DNA from: Streptomyces tsukubensis
Lineage (GTDB): Bacteria; Actinomycetota; Actinomycetes; Streptomycetales; Streptomycetaceae
Reading direction: 5' to 3'
Assembly (NCBI RefSeq): GCF_009296025.1
Contig: NZ_CP045178.1
Location: forward strand, 5,766,001 to 5,830,000
DNA length: 64,000 nucleotides
The notes under the pieces were generated by a model. It was not told where the DNA came from. It searched no databases and saw only the letters and a program-made list of their open reading frames with translations. Of this stretch, positions 35,434-44,590 are shown piece after piece (positions within the stretch are counted from its first letter, which is position 1; the number at the start of each line of letters is the position of its first letter). The position numbers were made by a program, and so were the translations under genes.

Positions 35434-36929
35434 TTGCCGTCGTCGTCCTTCGAACCGTCTTCGCCGTCGGACTCGCCCGGCTTCTCGCCCGAGCCGTCCG
35501 CCCCGGCCGCGCCACCGGAGGCACCACCCTTGGAGAGGTCGGGCTTGGCGCTGTCCGCCGCCTCGCCCAGCATCCTGTCCAGCTCGGAGAAGTCGAGCTG
35601 CTCTCGGTGGACGAAGCCGTCAGGGTCGTCCAGGTCCTCGGCTGTCGGCAGCATGTCGGGGTGCTCCCACAGAGCGTCCCTGCCGTCGACACCGCGAGCG
35701 TCCGTGAGGGAGGCCCACAGCCGAGAGGCGTCCCGCAGTCGGCGGGGGCGCAGCTCCAGGCCGATCAATGTGGCGAAGGTCTGCTCGGCGGGGCCACCGG
35801 ACGCCCGCCGCCTGCGCAGCGTCTCGCGCAGCGCGTCCGCGGAGGTGAGACGGGGCTTGGCCGCCGCGTGCACCACGGCGTCGACCCAGCCCTCCACGAG
35901 AGCGAGCGCCGTCTCCAGACGGGCCAGCGCCACCTTCTGCTGCGGGGAGTCCTCCGGCTGGAACATGCCCTGCTGGAGTGCTTCCTGCAGTTGCTCGGGG
36001 TTGGAGGGATCGAGCTGGCCGACGGCCTCCTCCAGCTTCGCGGTGTCCACCGTGATGCCCCTGGCGTACCCCTCGACCGCGCCGAAGAGATGCGAGCGCA
36101 ACCACGGCACGTGGGCGAAGAGCCGCTGGTGGGCGGCTTCGCGCAGCGCCAGATAGAGGCGCACCTCCTCCTTGGCCACGCCGAGGTCCTTGCCGAAGGC
36201 CTCGATGTTCACGGGGAGCAGCGCGGCCTTCCCGGCCGGGCCGAGCGGCAGACCCACATCGCTGGAGCCCACGACCTCGCCTGCCAGCACGCCCACGGCC
36301 TGGCCGATCTGCGTGCCGAACATGGCGCCGCCCATGGAGCGCATCATGCCGAGCAGCGGGCCCGCCATGGCCTGCATCTCCTCGGGCAGCACATCGCCCA
36401 TGGCCGCGCCGACCCGCTCCGCGACCGGGTCGACCAGGTCCTTCCAGACAGGGAGGGTGGCCTCGACCCACTCGGCGCGGCTCCAGGCCACGGCGGTGCC
36501 GGAGCCGGAGGGCAACGAGGTGGCGTCGTCCAGCCACAGATCCGCGAGCCGCACGGCCTCCTCCACGGAAGCGCGCTCGGCGGGACCGACGCTCGCGTCC
36601 TTCGTGCCGTCCTGGGTGCCCTGTGCGACCGTCTGCCGGGCGATCTGCTTGGCCATGTCCCAGTTCACCGGGCCGCCCTCGTACGAGAGCATCTGGCCGA
36701 GCTGCTGGAACGCGGCGCCCAGATCCGCCGGGTTCAGCGAACCGAACATAGCGGCGAACGGGTTGTCCGCTCCGCCCTGCCCTCCTGGGCCTCCGGGCCC
36801 GAAGCCGAAGGGGTTCATCGGGTCCTTGCCCGAACCCTGACCCCCTCCGGGGGTGTCCTTCTTCTTGCCCTCGTCGCCGTCGTCCGGCTCCTCCGGCGGA
36901 AGGCCGAATCCGAATGGGGTGTCACTCAC
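35430..36929 (-). CDS. DUF2342 zinc-dependent metalloprotease-like protein
   Basis: The product has 499 residues from GTG 36929 (MSDTPFGFGLP). After an acidic/glycine-rich N-terminus containing NPFGFGPGG, the body carries family motifs: NWDMAKQIARQ, FGTQIGQAVGVLAGEV, and the putative zinc region EAAHQRLFAHVPWLRSHLFGAVEGYA. The family is annotated as a zinc-dependent metalloprotease of the F420-associated type, but the activity is not well established. The C-terminal ~60 residues are charged and disordered. It is present at the same place in mycobacteria (Rv3195 region). The gene is divergent from the epimerase. Confidence 0.8.
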   Translation of the reverse strand: MSDTPFGFGLPPEEPDDGDEGKKKDTPGGGQGSGKDPMNPFGFGPGGPGGQGGADNPFAAMFGSLNPADLGAAFQQLGQMLSYEGGPVNWDMAKQIARQTVAQGTQDGTKDASVGPAERASVEEAVRLADLWLDDATSLPSGSGTAVAWSRAEWVEATLPVWKDLVDPVAERVGAAMGDVLPEEMQAMAGPLLGMMRSMGGAMFGTQIGQAVGVLAGEVVGSSDVGLPLGPAGKAALLPVNIEAFGKDLGVAKEEVRLYLALREAAHQRLFAHVPWLRSHLFGAVEGYARGITVDTAKLEEAVGQLDPSNPEQLQEALQQGMFQPEDSPQQKVALARLETALALVEGWVDAVVHAAAKPRLTSADALRETLRRRRASGGPAEQTFATLIGLELRPRRLRDASRLWASLTDARGVDGRDALWEHPDMLPTAEDLDDPDGFVHREQLDFSELDRMLGEAADSAKPDLSKGGASGGAAGADGSGEKPGESDGEDGSKDDDGK

Positions 36930-37120
36930 GGGATTCCTCGGCTTGTTAGGCCGCCGGTTTCCCACCGGCGGCGGCTGCCCTGCAACACCACCCAGCGTAG
37001 ACACCACAGCCGCTTCGGGCCTCGGTGCTCCGCCGACTCATTGCCTGCGGCAGGATGGACGCCACCTGGTACATACGCGTGATTCGTGTTCGTACTGAAG
37101 ACAACCGCTGGAGACGCCCG

Positions 37121-38239
37121 GTGAGTTCCCCAGATCCGCAGGTTCGCGCAGCGCGAAACCCTGACAACCACACCATCCCGCCCGCTCGCGGGCCCGTCGT
37201 CGCGGTCACCGGCGCGGCGTCCGGCGTCGGCGCCCTTCTGGTGCGGCGCCTGGCCGCCTCGGACGCGGTGCGCCAGGTCATCGCCATCGACGAGCGCCGC
37301 GGTGACTGCGCGCAGGCCCAATGGCACACCCTGGATGTGCGTGATCCCGCCATCGCCGAGAAACTGCGCGGCGCCGATGTCGTCGTCCACCTGGCCCTCG
37401 ACCTCGACCTGGAGACGGATCCCGCCGCCAGGACCGCCTACAACGTGCGCGGAACACAGACCGTGCTCACGGCCGCTGCCGCCGCCGGGGTCCACCGCGT
37501 GGTGCTGTGCACCTCCGCGATGGTCTACGGCGCGCTGGCCGACAACGAGCTCCCGCTCTCCGAGGACGCCGAGCTGAAGGCCACCGCGGAGGCCACCGGC
37601 GTCGGTGACCTCCTTGAGGTGGAGCGGCTGGCCAGGCGCGCGCCCCGCGCACACCCCGGGCTCAATGTCACGGTGGTCCGCCCCGCTGTCCTTGTCGGTG
37701 GCATGGACACGGCCCTGACCAGGTACTTCGAGTCACCGCGGCTCCTGGTCGTGGCGGGTTCCCGGCCCGCCTGGCAGTTCTGCCACGTGGAGGACCTGGT
37801 CAGCGCCCTGGAGTACGCGGTACTTGAGAAGGTCGAGGGCGAGCTGGCCGTCGGCTGCGACGGCTGGCTCGAACAGGAGGAGATCGAGGAGCTGAGCGGG
37901 ATCCGCAGGATGGAGCTGCCCTCGGCGGTCGCCCTTGGTGCGGCCGCCAGACTCCACCGCATCGGCCTGACTCCCTCGCCCGCAGGCGATCTCGCGTACA
38001 CGATGAATCCCTGGGTGGTCAGCGTCAGCCGGCTGCACGACGCGGGGTGGCGCCCTCGGTGGACCAACGAGGAGGTACTCGCCGAACTCCTCGAAGAGGT
38101 CGCGGGCCGGCGTACCGTCGCGGGCCGCAGACTCGGCCGCAAGGACGCGACGGCCGCGGGAGCGGCGGGAGCCACGGTGGCGCTGCTGGGTACGGCGGCT
38201 CTCGTACGCAGGGCGCGCAAGGCCAGGCGCAGGATCTGA
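37121..38239 (+). CDS. NAD-dependent epimerase/dehydratase-like SDR protein
   Basis: The product has 372 residues from GTG 37121, with GGAG seven bases upstream. The Rossmann motif reads VAVTGAASGVGALLV, followed by DVVVHLALDLD, a CTSAMVYG strand with the Ser/Tyr pair of extended SDRs, and VRPAVLVGG. Lysine of the YxxxK pair is not evident because the segment after the serine is unusual, so catalysis is uncertain. The C-terminus ends in a short hydrophobic helix and an arginine tail (RRARKARRRI), suggesting membrane attachment. Substrate unknown. It precedes moaE by about 220 bases. Confidence 0.78.
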   Translation: MSSPDPQVRAARNPDNHTIPPARGPVVAVTGAASGVGALLVRRLAASDAVRQVIAIDERRGDCAQAQWHTLDVRDPAIAEKLRGADVVVHLALDLDLETDPAARTAYNVRGTQTVLTAAAAAGVHRVVLCTSAMVYGALADNELPLSEDAELKATAEATGVGDLLEVERLARRAPRAHPGLNVTVVRPAVLVGGMDTALTRYFESPRLLVVAGSRPAWQFCHVEDLVSALEYAVLEKVEGELAVGCDGWLEQEEIEELSGIRRMELPSAVALGAAARLHRIGLTPSPAGDLAYTMNPWVVSVSRLHDAGWRPRWTNEEVLAELLEEVAGRRTVAGRRLGRKDATAAGAAGATVALLGTAALVRRARKARRRI

Positions 38240-38455
38240 GATGGGGGCCGCGGGCCGGGGGTGCCTCCCTGAGGCGGGGCCCGCCGTCCCCGCCCGAGGT
38301 CCCTCCCCGCCGGCTCGAATCAGGTCCGCCTCCGCCTTCGGACGGAGGGCCCCTTGGAGACCCGGCATGGCTGTAGGAGCCTCCATACGGCGACCCGTGC
38401 GCGCCGGTCGATCACCGTATTCCGCCGTGCGCCGCGCGTGAGGCACGATGGGCTC

Positions 38456-38917
38456 ATGGCACGCAGTTACGAGCACCCCGGCGAATACGGCACACAGGAC
38501 CCCGTCAGGCTGCTCGGGATCCGAGACACCCCGCTCTCCGTCGACGAGGTGTTCCGCTCCGTCGGGGACGACGCGGCCGGCGGCATCGCGCTGTTCGTGG
38601 GCACGGTGCGTGATCACGACGGCGGGGCCGATGTCGCGGGGCTCGGCTATTCGAGTCATCCGACCGCCGAGGCCGAACTGCGCCGGGTGGTGGAGAAGGT
38701 CGTGGCGGAGTACCCGGTCCGGGCCCTCGCCGCGGTGCACCGCGTGGGCGACCTCGCCATCGGTGATGTCGCCGTGATCGTGGCGGTCGCCTGTCCGCAC
38801 CGCGCCGAGGCGTTCGACGCCTGCCGCAAGCTGATCGACGACCTCAAGAGCGAGGTACCGATCTGGAAGCACCAGACGTTCTCCGACGGTGCCGAGGAGT
38901 GGGTCGGCGCCCACTGA
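38456..38917 (+). CDS. moaE: Molybdopterin synthase catalytic subunit MoaE
   Basis: The product has 153 residues from ATG 38456. MoaE motifs are clear: GGIALFVGTVRDHDGG, LGYSSHPTAEAELR, AVHRVGDLAIGDVAV, CPHRAEAFDACRKLIDDLK and the lysine-bearing VPIWKHQTF. With MoaD it inserts two sulfurs into precursor Z to make molybdopterin. MoeZ at the left edge of the window would recharge the MoaD thiocarboxylate. No moaD lies nearby. Confidence 0.93.
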   Translation: MARSYEHPGEYGTQDPVRLLGIRDTPLSVDEVFRSVGDDAAGGIALFVGTVRDHDGGADVAGLGYSSHPTAEAELRRVVEKVVAEYPVRALAAVHRVGDLAIGDVAVIVAVACPHRAEAFDACRKLIDDLKSEVPIWKHQTFSDGAEEWVGAH

Positions 38918-39092
38918 GCCCCGGGCCCGCGCGAGCGCCCGCACGGGCCGCTCCGTCGGTACGAAGACCGTCGGAGCGGCGCGATCGTTCTCCGGTTGCG
39001 TAACCGGACCCCTGCGACGAGCGTTGACGGAGCAGATGGCCAGTCTGCTGATCAGTCGGGTGCGATCGCGATCTTGGGGGACGGAGGACGGT

Positions 39093-39263
39093 ATGGCGGC
39101 TCTCGCGTGGTTGCTCATTCCGCTTTTTGCCGCGATAGGTGCCGGCCTCTGGGGGAGCTGGAACAATCGCCGTCGCAGTTCGGGGGACGGCCCGGAACTC
39201 GCAGGATACGCACGGTTTCGCGAGGCGATGGAGAAGCCCGCCGCCGGTTCCGACAGCGTCTGA
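39093..39263 (+). CDS. Small single-pass membrane protein
   Basis: The product has 56 residues from ATG 39093, with GGAGG five bases upstream; an in-frame ATG at 39035 would add 19 residues. One hydrophobic helix (MAALAWLLIPLFAAIGAGLW) is followed by a basic patch NNRRR and a polar tail. No family was recognised. It is followed after about 100 bases by the PDZ-Lon gene on the same strand and may share its transcript. Confidence 0.65.
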   Translation: MAALAWLLIPLFAAIGAGLWGSWNNRRRSSGDGPELAGYARFREAMEKPAAGSDSV

Positions 39264-39364
39264 CGCCTCACCCGCCCTCGGCGGACGGAGCGAGTCCCAG
39301 GGGCGGGCCCCGTACGGACCGGCCCCAGCGGTGCGCCCCCGGACGCTTCCCGTACTGTCGTTCC

Positions 39365-40453
39365 ATGCCACGCCGCACCGCGACGATGCTCGCCTCCACT
39401 CTGATGCTGATCGCGCTGCTCTGCGCAGGGGTGCTCATCAAGGTTCCGTACGCGGAGATGTCCCCGGGCCCGACGGTGAACACACTGGGTGACCACGGCG
39501 GCGAGCCGGTACTTCAGATCACGGGCCACAAGACCTACCCCACGACCGGTCACCTCAACATGACGACGGTCAGGGTCACCAGCGCCGATTACACGATGAA
39601 CCTCGCGCAGGCGGTCTACGGCTGGCTGGCACACGACTCGATCGTGGTGCCGCACAACACGCTCTACCCGGACGGCACGACCGAGGAGCAGTCGACCCAG
39701 CAGAACGCGGAGGAGTTCAGCCAGTCCCAGGAGAGCGCGAAGGTCTCGGCGCTGCGGGAGCTGAACGTACCCGTGAAGTCCAGGATCGTCGTCGCCTCCG
39801 TCGGCAAGGGCACTCCCGCGCAGGGAAAGCTGCACGCCGGCGATGTCATCAAGAGCGTCGACGGCGCCACCGTGAAGCAGCCGGAGGATGTCGCGAAGCT
39901 GGTCACCAAGCACAAGCCCGACGAGAAGGTCGACTTCGATGTCGTTCCCGCCAAGAAGGCCGCGGCGGCCGAGAAGGCGGGCAAGGAGCCGACCACGAGC
40001 GGCACCGTCTCGGTGACCACGGAGAAGGCGGAAGACGACGGCCGTGCGATCGTCGGCATCCAGGCCGGCACCGATCACACGTTCCCCTTCACCATCGACG
40101 TCAAGCTCGCCGATGTGGGTGGTCCGAGCGCCGGGCTGATGTTCGCACTGGGCATCGTCGACAAGCTGACCCCCGACGACCTCACCGGCGGCAAGTTCGT
40201 CGCCGGCACCGGCACGATCGACGACAAGGGCAAGGTCGGTCCGATCGGCGGCATCGGGATGAAGACCGTCGGAGCGCGTGACAAGGGCGCCGAGTACTTC
40301 CTCACCCCGGCCGACAACTGCGCGGAAGCCGCCAAGGACGTCCCCGACGGACTCACTCTGGTGAAGGTGAAGACGATCCATGACGCCATGTCATCCCTCA
40401 AGGAGCTGCGGGAGGGCCACACGGACGCCCTCCCCACCTGCGCCAGGAGCTGA
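39365..40453 (+). CDS. Membrane-anchored PDZ/Lon-like serine protease
   Basis: The product has 362 residues. An N-terminal membrane helix (about 8-26) is followed by an extracytoplasmic region, a PDZ domain (about 130-200, GTPAQGKLHAGDVIKSVDG) and an S16-type Lon protease domain with catalytic Ser255 in DVGGPSAGLMFALG and Lys300 in GIGMKTVGA. The Ser-Lys spacing of 45 residues fits the Lon family. The homologue in M. tuberculosis is Rv3194c, next to the UPF0182 protein, as here. It probably degrades or processes exported or membrane proteins. The start ATG gives a compact signal anchor. Confidence 0.88.
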   Translation: MPRRTATMLASTLMLIALLCAGVLIKVPYAEMSPGPTVNTLGDHGGEPVLQITGHKTYPTTGHLNMTTVRVTSADYTMNLAQAVYGWLAHDSIVVPHNTLYPDGTTEEQSTQQNAEEFSQSQESAKVSALRELNVPVKSRIVVASVGKGTPAQGKLHAGDVIKSVDGATVKQPEDVAKLVTKHKPDEKVDFDVVPAKKAAAAEKAGKEPTTSGTVSVTTEKAEDDGRAIVGIQAGTDHTFPFTIDVKLADVGGPSAGLMFALGIVDKLTPDDLTGGKFVAGTGTIDDKGKVGPIGGIGMKTVGARDKGAEYFLTPADNCAEAAKDVPDGLTLVKVKTIHDAMSSLKELREGHTDALPTCARS

Positions 40454-40460
40454 CGTCCTG

Positions 40461-40488
40461 CTCGGGGGCCGGGCGATCGGCCCCCGAG
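40461..40488. terminator. Bidirectional terminator
   Basis: CTCGGGGGCCG (40461-40471) pairs with CGGCCCCCGAG (40478-40488) around GGCGAT. It lies between the convergent PDZ-Lon and PPA1309 genes. Confidence 0.8.
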
Positions 40489-40514
40489 CGCGGGGCGCGG
40501 GGAGCCGGGCGGAG

Positions 40515-41090
40515 TCAGTCGGCGAACGTGGCGGACAGCGCGTCCGCGAGACCGGGGACGAGACCCGATCCGGTCAGCACCTCCTTGGACGAGTCCTTCT
40601 CCCGCAGTCGCAGCGCGGACTCACGCGCGCCGTCCCGCAGCACCGCGACCGACATTCGCACCTCCTGACGGTCCGGGTGCTTCGCCACCCACGCCGTGAG
40701 CTGCTTCTCGTTGAGGTCCTCCGGGACCGAGGACTCGGCGGACTGCGGCAGCATCAGCCGCTCCACCGTGAGGGCGCAGCCCACCACGGCGTCGGGCCAG
40801 GCGATGGTGGCGAGGAACTCGTCCAGCGGGGTGCCGGCCGGGATCTCGTCCTGTTCGATGGGTGTGAGCGCACTGACGGGGCTCGGGCCGCCGTCCCCCT
40901 CATCACCGTCGAGGCCGAGCCGCTGTGCAAGACCAGGTTCCTCGGAACGCAGTCGTCCGGTATCGACGAGGGCGAACAGGCGGGCGGGCTGATCCCATCC
41001 GAGACCCGCCACATACTCGTCGATTTCGAGCACGGCACGGGTGAGGGGAGTGGCGGCGGGCGGGGGGGCGGAGGGCAAATCATTGGACAT
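40515..41090 (-). CDS. PPA1309-family protein
   Basis: The product has 191 residues from ATG 41090 (MSNDLPSA). It matches the actinobacterial PPA1309 family in overall pattern: LTRAVLEIDEYVAGLGWDQPARLFALVDT, FLATIAWPDAVVGCALTVERLMLP and AVLRDGARESALRL. No catalytic motif is visible and the function is unknown. The gene is divergent from the UPF0182 gene and convergent with PDZ-Lon, the same grouping seen in other actinobacteria. Confidence 0.8.
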   Translation of the reverse strand: MSNDLPSAPPPAATPLTRAVLEIDEYVAGLGWDQPARLFALVDTGRLRSEEPGLAQRLGLDGDEGDGGPSPVSALTPIEQDEIPAGTPLDEFLATIAWPDAVVGCALTVERLMLPQSAESSVPEDLNEKQLTAWVAKHPDRQEVRMSVAVLRDGARESALRLREKDSSKEVLTGSGLVPGLADALSATFAD

Positions 41091-41212
41091 GAGCAATATC
41101 CTGCCTCGTTCAGGTCCCCGAGCGGGAACTGAGTAAAGCTTCAGTAAGTTGCATGAGTGGGCTCTACGATCGCGGAGCCCGCCAATCAACAGCGAACTTC
41201 GAGGTGCGCACC

Positions 41213-44170
41213 TTGGCTTTCCAGATGCCGGACCGCGGCGGAGGCCCGACGGGGCCACGGATCAGAGTGGGCCGCCCGTCCCGGCGTGTCCGGACCCTGC
41301 TCATGACATTGGGCGTCCTGGCCGTACTGGTCATGGCGTTCGTCATGTTCGCCGGGTTCTGGACCGACTGGCTCTGGTATCGGTCTGTCGACTATTCGTC
41401 GGTCTTCACCACCACCTTGTGGACCAAGGTGGGTCTTTTCGTCGTCTTCGGACTTCTCATGGCCGCCGCCGTGGGTGCCAACGTATGGCTGGCACACCGT
41501 CTGCGGCCCCCACTCAGTGCCATGTCGATGGAGCAGCAGAACCTCGACAGGTACCGGATGGGTATCGCCCCGTACAAGAAATGGATCCTGTTCGGTCTGA
41601 CCGCGTTGGTCGGGCTGATCGCGGGAGCGTCCGCCGCGGGCCAGTGGCGCACCTGGCTGATGTGGGTGAACGGCGTCCCCTTCGGCCAGAAGGACCCGCA
41701 GTTCCACCTGGACGTGGCGTTCTACGCGTTCGACCTCCCGTGGTACCGCTTCCTGCTCGGCTTCGGATTCGCCGCCTCCGTGCTGTCCCTCGTCGCGGCC
41801 GTACTGACGCACTATCTCTACGGTGGTCTGCGGGTCACCAGTCCTGGCGCGCGGGCGACGGCGGCGGCCACCGGCCACCTCTCCGTGGTCCTCGGCATCT
41901 TCGTCTCCCTGAAGGCCGTCGCGTACTGGCTCGACCGGTACGGCCTCGCGGTGAAGGCCAGTGACTTCAAGGCCACGGGCAACTGGACGGGTCTGCGGTA
42001 CGTGGACGCCAACGCCTACCTGCCCGCGAAGACGATCCTGTTCTGCATCGCCGTCATCTGTGCGGTGCTGTTCTTCGCGACGCTCTGGCGGCGTACCTGG
42101 CAGCTGCCCGTCATCGGCTTCGGCCTGATGGTCCTCTCGGCCATCCTGATCGGCGGGCTCTACCCGGCGATCGTGCAGAAGTTCCAGGTCCAGCCGAACG
42201 AGCAGGCCAAGGAATCGCCGTACGTCGAGAAGAACCTGAAGGCGACCCGGGCCGCGTACGGGATCAACGACACCAAGGTCACGGAGTATCCGGGCAAGAG
42301 CGAGACCGACGACAAGTCGAAGCTGCGCTCGGACGCCGACAATGCGGCGAGCATCCGTCTGATCGACCCGAACGTGGTCTCACCGACGTTCCAGCAGCTC
42401 CAGCAGATGCGTAACTACTACGCGTTCCCGTCCAATCTCGATGTCGACCGTTACACCAAGGACGGCAAGGACCAGGACACCGTCATCGGTCTGCGCGAGC
42501 TGGACCTGAACGGCATCCCCAAGCACAACTGGATCAACGACCACTTCCGCTACACCCACGGGTACGGCGTGGTGGCGGCCAAGGGCACCGCCGCGGACGC
42601 GGGGGGCAGCCCGGTCTTCACCGAGTCGGACCTGCCGTCCAAGGGGTCGCTCGGCAAGTACGAGCAGCGGGTCTACTACGGCGAGAAGACGTCGCAGTAC
42701 TCGATCGTCGGCGGTCCCCAGAAGGAGATCGACTACTCCGACGAGAACGGCGAGCGGACCACCAGCTACAAGGCGAAGAGCGGTGTCAATCTCTCCAATC
42801 CGCTGAACAGGGCGGCCTACGCCGTCTCGCTGGGGGAGCCGCAGATCCTCTACTCGGGCGCCATCGGAGAGGGTTCTCGGATCCTCTACAACCGGACCCC
42901 CAAGGAGCGCGTCGAGGCGGTGGCCCCCTGGCTCACCATCGACGGCGACTCCTACCCGGCGGTGGTCAACGGGCGTATCCAGTGGATCGTCGACGCCTAC
43001 ACGACGTCCAACGGCTATCCGTACGCCTCGCGCACCACGCTCGGCGACACCACGGCTGACTCGCTGACGGCCGCCAACAACCAGCGGGCGGTGGTGGCCC
43101 AGCAGAACCAGGTCAACTACATCCGCAACTCGGTGAAGGCGACCGTCGACGCGTACACGGGCAAGGTCAAGCTCTACCAGTGGGACAAGAAGGACCCGGT
43201 CCTCAAGACCTGGATGAAGGCCTTCCCGAACACGGTGCAGCCCAAGGCGGACATCTCGAAGACGCTGATGGACCACCTCCGCTACCCGCAGGACCTGTTC
43301 AAGGTCCAGCGTGAGCTGTTGACGCGTTACCACGTCAAATCCGCGCAGACGTTCCTGAGCGGCAGCGAGGTGTGGCAGGTCCCGGACGACCCGACCAACA
43401 AGTCGGGCAACGCGGTGCCGCCGTACTACCTGAGCATGCGGATGCCGGACGAGGCGAATCAGGCGTTCTCACTGACCACGACGTTCACGCCGAACGGCCG
43501 TGACAACCTGAGCGCCTTCATGTCGGTCAACGCCGAGGCGGGCACCTCCGACTACGGCAAGATCGACATCCTGAAGATGCCTTCGGCGGAGACCATCGAC
43601 GGACCCAAACAGGTCCAGTCCAAGTTCAACTCCAACGAGGCCATCGCCGAGAAGATCAGGCTTCTGCGTGGTGGAGACTCGGAAGTCGAGTACGGCAACC
43701 TGCTGACCGTCCCACTCGACGGTGAGTTGCTCTACGTCGAGCCGGTCTACGTGCGCGGCGGGGGGCTCAAGTATCCGCTGCTGCGGAAGGTGCTCGTCAC
43801 CTACGCGGGCAAGACCGCCTTCGAGGACACCCTCGACAAGGCGCTCAACGTGGTCTTCGGCACGGAGAGCGAGACGCCCGCGGAGCCCGAGAAACCCGGC
43901 GACACCACCAAGCCGCCGCCGGCCACGGGCAACGAGACGGTGCAGGACGCCCTCAGCGACGCCGACAAGGCGTTCAAGTCCGGCCAGGACGCCATGAAGA
44001 AGGGCGACTGGGAGGCCTACGGCAAGGCGCAGGACGACCTCCAGGACGCCCTCCAGCGAGCTGCCGACGCCCAGAAGGCCGCCGGGGAGAAGAGCACCGA
44101 CAAGAACGGCTCCGACAAGGGCGACAGCGACAAGGACAGCGGCGAGAAGGAGAGCGGAAAGGGCAGCTGA
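41213..44170 (+). CDS. UPF0182 family large membrane protein
   Basis: The product has 985 residues from TTG 41213, with GAGGTG six bases upstream; an upstream ATG at 41153 lacks such a site. The first ~330 residues contain about seven membrane helices, beginning with [18 protein letters not shown]. The remainder is a large extracytoplasmic domain with [23 protein letters not shown] and [12 protein letters not shown]. It ends in a Lys/Asp/Ser-rich tail. This is the Rv3193c/UPF0182 family, of unknown function. The protease homologue next to it suggests a shared envelope role. Confidence 0.9.
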   Translation: MAFQMPDRGGGPTGPRIRVGRPSRRVRTLLMTLGVLAVLVMAFVMFAGFWTDWLWYRSVDYSSVFTTTLWTKVGLFVVFGLLMAAAVGANVWLAHRLRPPLSAMSMEQQNLDRYRMGIAPYKKWILFGLTALVGLIAGASAAGQWRTWLMWVNGVPFGQKDPQFHLDVAFYAFDLPWYRFLLGFGFAASVLSLVAAVLTHYLYGGLRVTSPGARATAAATGHLSVVLGIFVSLKAVAYWLDRYGLAVKASDFKATGNWTGLRYVDANAYLPAKTILFCIAVICAVLFFATLWRRTWQLPVIGFGLMVLSAILIGGLYPAIVQKFQVQPNEQAKESPYVEKNLKATRAAYGINDTKVTEYPGKSETDDKSKLRSDADNAASIRLIDPNVVSPTFQQLQQMRNYYAFPSNLDVDRYTKDGKDQDTVIGLRELDLNGIPKHNWINDHFRYTHGYGVVAAKGTAADAGGSPVFTESDLPSKGSLGKYEQRVYYGEKTSQYSIVGGPQKEIDYSDENGERTTSYKAKSGVNLSNPLNRAAYAVSLGEPQILYSGAIGEGSRILYNRTPKERVEAVAPWLTIDGDSYPAVVNGRIQWIVDAYTTSNGYPYASRTTLGDTTADSLTAANNQRAVVAQQNQVNYIRNSVKATVDAYTGKVKLYQWDKKDPVLKTWMKAFPNTVQPKADISKTLMDHLRYPQDLFKVQRELLTRYHVKSAQTFLSGSEVWQVPDDPTNKSGNAVPPYYLSMRMPDEANQAFSLTTTFTPNGRDNLSAFMSVNAEAGTSDYGKIDILKMPSAETIDGPKQVQSKFNSNEAIAEKIRLLRGGDSEVEYGNLLTVPLDGELLYVEPVYVRGGGLKYPLLRKVLVTYAGKTAFEDTLDKALNVVFGTESETPAEPEKPGDTTKPPPATGNETVQDALSDADKAFKSGQDAMKKGDWEAYGKAQDDLQDALQRAADAQKAAGEKSTDKNGSDKGDSDKDSGEKESGKGS

Positions 44171-44177
44171 GCTGGGA

Positions 44178-44222
44178 CCACCCCGCGCCGTGGTACTGTT
44201 TGAACACAACGGCGCGGGGTGG
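44178..44222 (+). repeat. 13-base inverted repeat overlapping the 5' end of the first tRNA
   Basis: CCACCCCGCGCCG (44178-44190) is the exact complement of CGGCGCGGGGTGG (44210-44222), whose last ten bases are the first ten of the tRNA. The 19-base loop contains TACTGT, a possible -10. It may end the UPF0182 transcript, or the long transcript may fold the tRNA 5' end away. The second tRNA copy lacks the upstream arm. Confidence 0.85.
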
Positions 44223-44286
44223 AGCAGCTCGGTAGCTCGCTGGGCTCATAACCCAGAGGTCGCAGGTTCAAATCCTGTCCCCGCTA
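44213..44286 (+). tRNA. Initiator tRNA-Met (CAT), copy 1
   Basis: This 74-base cloverleaf has anticodon CAT in GGGCTCATAACCC. Initiator features are present: no Watson-Crick pair at positions 1-72 (C against T) and three consecutive G-C pairs in the anticodon stem. The T-arm GGTTCAAATCC is standard. CCA is not encoded. It is identical to the copy at 46843. Confidence 0.96.
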
Positions 44287-44590
44287 CTAGAAGCGAAGGC
44301 CCGGATCCGACAAGGATCCGGGCCTTCGCCATGTGTACGACTGGTTCGTCCGTACCGCCTTCGTGACTCGTCCGGATGGACTCCGTGGGGGGTGCGGTGG
44401 ACGGGTGGTATCGGAGGAGTGAGAAACCCGTGCGTACTCGGTGCGTCGCCGCATATGAAGTGAGTTCCGGGTGAGGGTAGTTGGAAGGTCTGCGTTTGAT
44501 GTGTCTCTCTGTGGGCATGTCGACAAAACGCTGTAGAGACCTCACTGGCTGCGGTATACGAGGTGTACCCGGGTTGCGGGTGGTGCGACG
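44287..44590. other. 304-base gap between tRNA copy 1 and the SEL1 gene
   Basis: It contains the tRNA terminator at 44294-44328. The rest has no gene. Short AT-richer stretches (CGCATATGAAGTG near 44450, GACAAAACGCTGTAGAG near 44521) may include the promoter of the next gene, but no clear pair of boxes was recognised. Confidence 0.5.
44294..44328 (+). terminator. Terminator of tRNA copy 1
   Basis: A perfect 15-base stem, CGAAGGCCCGGATCC with its complement, closes on the loop GACAA. The same stem follows copy 2 with loop GCAA. Confidence 0.88.
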
